64,000 bases of DNA. Source: BRHc4a sp049323755. Lineage in GTDB: Bacteria > Bacillota > Desulfotomaculia > Desulfotomaculales > Desulfocucumaceae. Positions 59,659 through 64,000 of this stretch are shown piece by piece; positions within the stretch are counted from its first letter, which is position 1; each line of letters begins with the position of its first letter. Position numbers and translations under genes: made by a program. Location of the stretch: assembly GCA_049323755.1 (NCBI GenBank), contig JBMOPE010000018.1:124001-188000 (forward strand), written 5' to 3'. The notes below the pieces were generated by a model. That model worked only from the letters and a program-made list of their open reading frames with translations, had not been told where the DNA came from and did not search any database.

Positions 59659-61155
59659 ATGATGGTTGACAGCAGTCAGAATATTGATCAGTTTTCTGCC
59701 GGCGGGTGCCTGGCCCTCAATTACCTGAACAGGCTTTACAGTATTCATGGGGGAATTGTGTGTGGCGCCCCGGCGGATAAGAATGACCTGGCCGTGATTA
59801 ACTCGCTGGCCGAAAATCTGCAGTACATTGCGGATCTTGCCGGTGCGGATGTTTTTATAGATGTATTGACCAGTGATCGGGATGTGGCTGAGGTGATAGC
59901 CGAGGCTAAGCCTCGCACCGCCAGGTCTCTCTATAGTAAGTCGGTTCTGGGTCAGCCGGCCAGGAGAGAAAATGAGCCTGCGGTATTTCAGACTTTCGCC
60001 AGCGGCAAGCCATCCATCAATGTTAGGGGAATAAGCCAGGAGGGGGTTCCCATAGCGCAAACCGTTCAGCCGGTGTTTGGCAGGAGCGGGCAGGTGGTGG
60101 CCGTGCTGATCATGGAACGCGACAATACTGAACAGGTACAGCAGGAGGATTCCCTCAAAGTACTGTCGGAAACCACTCAAAAACTGACTGACACGCTACT
60201 TAATCTGAGCTCAATGGGTGAAGTGCTGCCTACTCTTTTGCACGACGCCCTTCTGATTACCAATGACAGGGGAGAGGTGTCCTTTGCCAACAAGGTGGCC
60301 GAGGAACTTTTTGAACAGTTAACCGGAGAGGCGTTAAAGTCAACAACCATAAGCCGGATAGTAAAGAAGCTCCCGCAGTTTGAAACAATATTCGGCAAGG
60401 ATATTGATGCGGAAGAATTTGTTTTAAATGGTCAGACTCTTCTGGTAAGGTCGCTTTCGGTAAGGGACAAGTTCGGGGTGGTAGGAAAGGTATATCTATT
60501 AAGGGATATTACCGAGCTGCGCCGGAAGGAAAAGCAGTTGATTGCCAAGTCGGCGGTCATAAAGGAAATACATCACCGTGTTAAAAACAATTTACAAACC
60601 ATTGCAAGCCTGATGAGGCTGCAAATGCGCCGGGTTGACGAGCCTGAGGTTAAGCATGCCTTTCAGGAAAGTATCAACAGAATAAAGTGCATAGCTATGG
60701 TGCATGAGTTTTTTTCAAAAGAGAGCCCGGAAATTATTGAGATGAAAAGCTGTATAGTCAGAATAACCGATATGCTGAAAGACAGCATGATAGGCCCGAC
60801 GCAGAGCATAGAGGTAGAAGTGGGGGGCGAAAAAGTATATTTGCCCTCTGAGCAGGCCACGCCCGTGGCCATAGTGACCAACGAACTGCTGCAGAACGCT
60901 CTTGAGCACGGCTTTGCGGGGCTTGACCGCGGTGTGATACGGGTCGGAATCACAGTGATGAAAGAAGATGTGGAAATAATAATTGATGATAACGGTATTG
61001 GTCTTCCCGGTGATTTTAACCTGGGGGCCGATGCCAACCTGGGGCTGCAGATAGCGCAAACGCTGGTGGAGGAAAGCCTGGGGGGGATCCTGCAATTACT
61101 GCCGAAGCACGCCGGCACAAGAGCGATTGTGAAGTTTCCCTTTGAAGGAAGGTAA
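59659..61155 (+). CDS. eutW: HisKA_2-family sensor histidine kinase (EutW-like)
   Basis: This soluble sensor kinase of 498 residues has an N-terminal GAF-like sensory region (about 20-175), a PAS-like domain (about 195-300), and a HisKA_2 dimerisation motif with phospho-His in IKEIHHRVKNNLQTIASLMR (about 310). The HATPase domain carries NELLQNALEHG, DDNGIGLP and LGLQIAQTL. No membrane segment is present. GGGAGG precedes the two adjacent ATGs. Family and context match EutW, which senses ethanolamine and phosphorylates EutV. The second receiver gene follows after 4 bases. Confidence 0.9.
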   Translation: MMVDSSQNIDQFSAGGCLALNYLNRLYSIHGGIVCGAPADKNDLAVINSLAENLQYIADLAGADVFIDVLTSDRDVAEVIAEAKPRTARSLYSKSVLGQPARRENEPAVFQTFASGKPSINVRGISQEGVPIAQTVQPVFGRSGQVVAVLIMERDNTEQVQQEDSLKVLSETTQKLTDTLLNLSSMGEVLPTLLHDALLITNDRGEVSFANKVAEELFEQLTGEALKSTTISRIVKKLPQFETIFGKDIDAEEFVLNGQTLLVRSLSVRDKFGVVGKVYLLRDITELRRKEKQLIAKSAVIKEIHHRVKNNLQTIASLMRLQMRRVDEPEVKHAFQESINRIKCIAMVHEFFSKESPEIIEMKSCIVRITDMLKDSMIGPTQSIEVEVGGEKVYLPSEQATPVAIVTNELLQNALEHGFAGLDRGVIRVGITVMKEDVEIIIDDNGIGLPGDFNLGADANLGLQIAQTLVEESLGGILQLLPKHAGTRAIVKFPFEGR

Positions 61156-61159
61156 TACT

Positions 61160-61603
61160 GTGGAGAAATACCGCATAGTGGTAGTTGATGATGAAGCCCT
61201 GACCAGGCTGGATATAAAGGAAATGCTGCTGGAGATGGGGCATGTCGTTGCGGGCGAGGGCAGGAACGGCGTGGAAGCTGTGGAGCTGGCCGAAAAACTA
61301 AAGCCCGAACTGATTATTATGGATGTTAAAATGCCTCACATGGACGGCCTTAAAGCGGCCAAGCTCATATCCGGCCGTAAACTGGCCCCCGTGCTGCTGC
61401 TTACGGCATACAGCGACGCCGAGGTGATTAGCAAATCAATTGATTCAGGCGTTATGGGATATCTGACCAAGCCCGTGATGGAGCACGACCTGGGGCCTGC
61501 GATACGGATCACAGTCCGGCGCTACCGGGAGATGGCAAAATTGAAAACACGCAAGGCCGAGCTCCAGCAGGAGATTCAGTCAGGGATTAACAGGCCGTCT
61601 TAG
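61160..61603 (+). CDS. Receiver-domain response regulator without ANTAR output domain
   Basis: This 147-residue protein has a complete receiver: D10-D11, phospho-acceptor D55 in IIMDVKMPHMDG, and K in LTKPVMEHD. It resembles the EutV-like protein up to the linker helix, but stops after about 25 linker residues, with no ANTAR domain and no coding continuation downstream. AAGGAAGG followed by 7 bases sets the GTG start. Its coupling to the kinase gene suggests it takes phosphate from that kinase, perhaps as a sink or competitor. This role is inference. Confidence 0.88.
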   Translation: MEKYRIVVVDDEALTRLDIKEMLLEMGHVVAGEGRNGVEAVELAEKLKPELIIMDVKMPHMDGLKAAKLISGRKLAPVLLLTAYSDAEVISKSIDSGVMGYLTKPVMEHDLGPAIRITVRRYREMAKLKTRKAELQQEIQSGINRPS

Positions 61604-61652
61604 AAATTGGGCCGACAAAAGAATACTAATGGACGGGGAAGTCTTTTAGGCT

Positions 61653-61696
61653 GTGGCAGGCAGCGTTGCCTTGCCGCGTTGTAATGGGCTTTTTTT
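61653..61696 (+). promoter_or_regulatory. Hairpin and T-run upstream of the permease gene
   Basis: A 10-base stem with one bulge (61653-61662 with 61667-61677) is followed 12 bases later by seven T (61690-61696). It may be a terminator under antitermination control. A small GAC...GTC hairpin (about 61633-61643) lies just upstream. Confidence 0.5.
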
Positions 61697-61809
61697 GTTT
61701 AAATTCTGTAAAAAGGAGGGGGGTTTAAGACAAAAACCGGGTATTCAGTTCTACTCATTTATATTCTTATCTGTATATCTAAAATACTTTTACAGAAGGA
61801 GGTTTCCGG

Positions 61810-63243
61810 ATGGCTGACAAGACAGCATCGCATAATACGCAGTTAAAGGGCCAAAATGACGCTGGCTATTTAGAGCAAAGGCAACTGAAAAGATTTGCCG
61901 GGCCTTTGCTCCTTTGGGGTTTGGGTGTAGGTTATGTTATATCCGGCGACTATTTTGGCTGGAATTTCGGGCTGACGGCCGGAGGTTTCTGGGGGTTGGC
62001 TATTGCCACCGTTTTAATGGCGATAATGTATACAACCATGTGCTATACCATTGCGGAGCTTTCTACCGCCATCCCCTTTACCGGAGGCGCATACGCCTTT
62101 GCCCGCAAGGCCATGGGACCCTGGGGAGGCTATCTGGCAGGCACCGGGGTTGTACTGGAGTATGTTCTGGCTCCGGCGGTAATAGCCAATGGCATCGCCG
62201 GTTATATCAACTTCCTTTTCCCGGATATTCCTAAATGGGCGCTGGTGGTAGGAGTTTACATTATATTCCTGGCCATGAACTCCCTGGGAGCCAAGAGCAC
62301 CCTTACCTTTGAGCTGGGAATGACTGTCATAGCGATTGTAGGACTGGTGATATTTGCGGTTCTGGCCATTCCCCACTTTGACATCTCCAGGGTGCTGGAT
62401 ATTGAGCCCAGCGCCGGAAACAGTGCGATCTTGCCTCACGGCTTCTTTGGCATCTGGGCGGCGATTCCATACGCTATATGGCTTTTCCTGGCGATAGAAG
62501 GCCTTCCCCTGGTATCGGAAGAGTGTAAGAACCCGGCCAGGGATATGCCCAAAGGTCTTATCAGTTCAATTATTACGCTTGTGATAACCGCCTTCCTGGT
62601 GCTTTTCCTCTCAGCTGGAACCGGCGGATCAGCGGCCATCGGCGGATCGGACAGCCCTCTGCCGGATGCCGTGGGCGCCATATTCGGCACGGGACACTGG
62701 GCCATCAAGGGGTTAGCCATAATAGGGCTGGCCGGATTGATTGCCAGCTTTAACGGAATTATATTCGGCTACGGCAGGGCCATTTTCGCCATGTCCAGGG
62801 CGGGCTACCTGCCCAAGTTCCTGTCAGTTACTCACCCCCGCTTTCATACTCCCCATGTGGCCATACTGGTGGGGGGAATTATCGGTATAGTGTTCGCCAT
62901 TGTTGGCAACGGTGACGTTCTCATCCAGATAGCTGTGTTCGGAGCTGTTATCTCCTATATCATGATGATGCTCTCCGCCATAGTGCTGAGGAAAAAGGAG
63001 CCCAACATGAACAGGCCGTTCAAGGTGCCCGGCTATCCCGTGACTACTTACCTGGCCCTTATACTGGCGGTCTTAGCGCTGTTTGCTGGATTCTTCTATG
63101 CTCCCGACGTGATACTCTGGACGGCGCTGGCATACCTTATCTTCGTCGCTTATTTTGCTCTTTACAGCAGGCATCACCTGGTGGCCAAAGCTCCGGAAGA
63201 GGAGTTTGCCATTGTGGCGGAGGCGGAGAAAGAGCTGGCATAA
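61810..63243 (+). CDS. eat: Ethanolamine permease (APC superfamily)
   Basis: This 477-residue transporter has about 12 membrane segments and belongs to the ethanolamine permease branch of the amino acid/polyamine superfamily. Typical stretches are GVGYVISGDYFGWNFGL, AELSTAIPFTGGAYAFARKA, IEGLPLVSEECKNPARD and GYGRAIFAMSRAGYLP. AGGAGG lies 8 bases before the ATG. Its neighbour eutB supports the assignment. A charged C-terminal tail (about 455-477) is extra and Glu-rich. Confidence 0.92.
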   Translation: MADKTASHNTQLKGQNDAGYLEQRQLKRFAGPLLLWGLGVGYVISGDYFGWNFGLTAGGFWGLAIATVLMAIMYTTMCYTIAELSTAIPFTGGAYAFARKAMGPWGGYLAGTGVVLEYVLAPAVIANGIAGYINFLFPDIPKWALVVGVYIIFLAMNSLGAKSTLTFELGMTVIAIVGLVIFAVLAIPHFDISRVLDIEPSAGNSAILPHGFFGIWAAIPYAIWLFLAIEGLPLVSEECKNPARDMPKGLISSIITLVITAFLVLFLSAGTGGSAAIGGSDSPLPDAVGAIFGTGHWAIKGLAIIGLAGLIASFNGIIFGYGRAIFAMSRAGYLPKFLSVTHPRFHTPHVAILVGGIIGIVFAIVGNGDVLIQIAVFGAVISYIMMMLSAIVLRKKEPNMNRPFKVPGYPVTTYLALILAVLALFAGFFYAPDVILWTALAYLIFVAYFALYSRHHLVAKAPEEEFAIVAEAEKELA

Positions 63244-63252
63244 TGCCGGGTA

Positions 63253-63340
63253 CCCTTATATTTGTAAAATAGAATACTTATAACCGGGGAAGGTGTCACC
63301 GCTTTGTATATAAGGGGATAACCCGACCCGGTTATTTTTT
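63253..63340 (+). promoter_or_regulatory. Terminator and competing helix upstream of eutB
   Basis: ATAACCGGG (63280-63288) pairs perfectly with CCCGGTTAT (63327-63335), followed by TTTTTT: a terminator. CCCTTATAT (63253-63261) pairs perfectly with ATATAAGGG (63308-63316). The second helix crosses the first, so the two are topologically incompatible in simple folding. This suits a regulated leader, consistent with ANTAR control of eutB. Confidence 0.65.
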
Positions 63341-63371
63341 CAGTCAATTGACTGACAAAGGGGGGAGTGAA

Positions 63372-64000
63372 TTGAAACTAAAGACAAGGCTTTTTGGCAG
63401 GATGTTTTGTTTCCGGGATGTAAAGGACGTGCTGGCTAAAGCCAACGAGGAAAAATCCGGTGACGTGCTGGCCGGAGTCTCGGCTGAATCGGCTGAGGAG
63501 AGGGTTGCGGCCAAGGTTGTGTTAAGCGAGCTGACCCTGGAAGACCTTCGCAACAACCCGGTGGTTCCCTATGAGCTGGATGAAGTGACAAGGATAATTG
63601 ACGACAATGTTAACGAGGCTGTTTACCGGGAAATAAAAAACTGGTCCGTGGCCATGCTGCGGGAATATATACTGGGCGACCAGTCCGACGGTGTGTCGAT
63701 AAGGCGTTTAAGCCGCGGGCTAACCAGCGAAATGGTGGCTGCTGCGGCCAAGCTGATGACCAACCTGGACCTTGTTTACGGGGCGCGCAAGATAAGTGTC
63801 ACTGCGCACGCCAACACCACAATAGGGGTGCCGGGGCGGCTGGCCGTGCGGCTCCAGCCCAACCATCCAACCGACAGCCCGGAAGGTATACTGAGCTCGG
63901 TCCGTGAAGGGCTTTCTTATGGCATAGGTGATGCCGTTATAGGCCTAAACCCGGTGGAAGACAATATTGCGGGAACCACCAGGGCTCTGGAGGCAATATT
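63372..64000 (+). CDS. eutB: Ethanolamine ammonia-lyase heavy chain (EutB), 3' end outside window
   Basis: EutB with EutC converts ethanolamine to acetaldehyde and ammonia using adenosylcobalamin. The 209 residues present match the EutB N-terminal half: FRDVKDVLAKANEEKSGDVL, ANTTIGVPGRLAVRLQPNHP and GDAVIGLNPVEDN (the substrate-binding barrel). The TTG start at 63372 has GGGGGGAG 5 bases upstream. About 250 residues lie beyond the window. It closes the set of regulator, kinase, permease and lyase. Confidence 0.93.
   Translation, partial: MKLKTRLFGRMFCFRDVKDVLAKANEEKSGDVLAGVSAESAEERVAAKVVLSELTLEDLRNNPVVPYELDEVTRIIDDNVNEAVYREIKNWSVAMLREYILGDQSDGVSIRRLSRGLTSEMVAAAAKLMTNLDLVYGARKISVTAHANTTIGVPGRLAVRLQPNHPTDSPEGILSSVREGLSYGIGDAVIGLNPVEDNIAGTTRALEAI

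Noticed and set aside
58300..63372. Adenosylcobalamin riboswitch in the eut region.
   Set aside because: No B12-box-like sequence was seen in the gaps read.
1..64000. tRNA or rRNA genes, or a prophage/integrative element boundary.
   Set aside because: No tRNA-like T-arm, rRNA core sequence, integrase or flanking direct repeat was noticed.

Overview
The window looks like the chromosome of a spore-forming, anaerobic, Gram-positive clostridium of the Desulfotomaculum/Pelotomaculum (Peptococcaceae) type. The evidence is a gerA germination operon, T-box leaders, AddA and SbcCD, an ANTAR-type ethanolamine regulator, a tungsten-type aldehyde:ferredoxin oxidoreductase, many strong GGAGG ribosome sites and frequent TTG/GTG starts. 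The genus is an inference from gene content. No rRNA, tRNA, CRISPR array or complete insertion sequence was seen.

Layout. 1-8.0 kb: DNA-end processing operon addA (cut by the window edge), sbcD, sbcC. 8.0-9.3 kb: an intergenic CACAGAG-type repeat, then a lone long-form hisG with a clear sigma-A promoter. 9.4-14.2 kb: a PucR/CdaR-type regulator divergent from an iron alcohol dehydrogenase, an aldehyde:ferredoxin oxidoreductase and a MoaD/ThiS-like protein. 14.2-29 kb: a fatty-acid activation and beta-oxidation region built from two paralogous sets (two acyl-CoA ligases, two ~610-residue acyl-CoA dehydrogenases, two 3-hydroxyacyl-CoA dehydrogenases, one thiolase, one enoyl-CoA hydratase), a small membrane protein and a PrpR-N/PAS/sigma-54 activator. 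Four good sigma-54 promoters (14404, 22019 minus, 22234, 27233) precede these transcription units, and three share an upstream ATTGAAAC motif. The simplest reading is a local sigma-54 regulon driven by the activator at 17136.

29-33.4 kb: a His-rich protein, a two-component pair, a tiny membrane protein missed by size cut-offs, the N-terminal stump of an AraC regulator, and azlCD. 33.4-37.1 kb: gerA operon on the minus strand. 37.2-40.6 kb: an A+T-rich YceG/TelA two-gene module next to fosX. 40.6-43.6 kb: a membrane diguanylate cyclase, a rhomboid protease and a TM1266-family regulator. 43.6-47.5 kb: a repeat-rich 1.7 kb leader region with a T-box plus a second T-box module lacking Stem I, then aroF and a pheA with the order dehydratase-ACT-chorismate mutase.

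47.6-58.3 kb: mostly little-characterised genes, including a stand-alone AMP-ligase C-terminal domain, a Gfo/Idh oxidoreductase, a TGS-uridine-kinase protein, a ferredoxin, several small proteins, a zinc-ribbon metallophosphoesterase, a radical SAM protein, a methyltransferase, YhaM and a secreted protein. 58.7-64 kb: ethanolamine utilisation, with an ANTAR response regulator (EutV-like), a HisKA_2 kinase (EutW-like), a second receiver that lacks the ANTAR output domain, an ethanolamine permease and the start of eutB. Hairpins stand before the kinase, permease and eutB genes, as expected for antitermination control.
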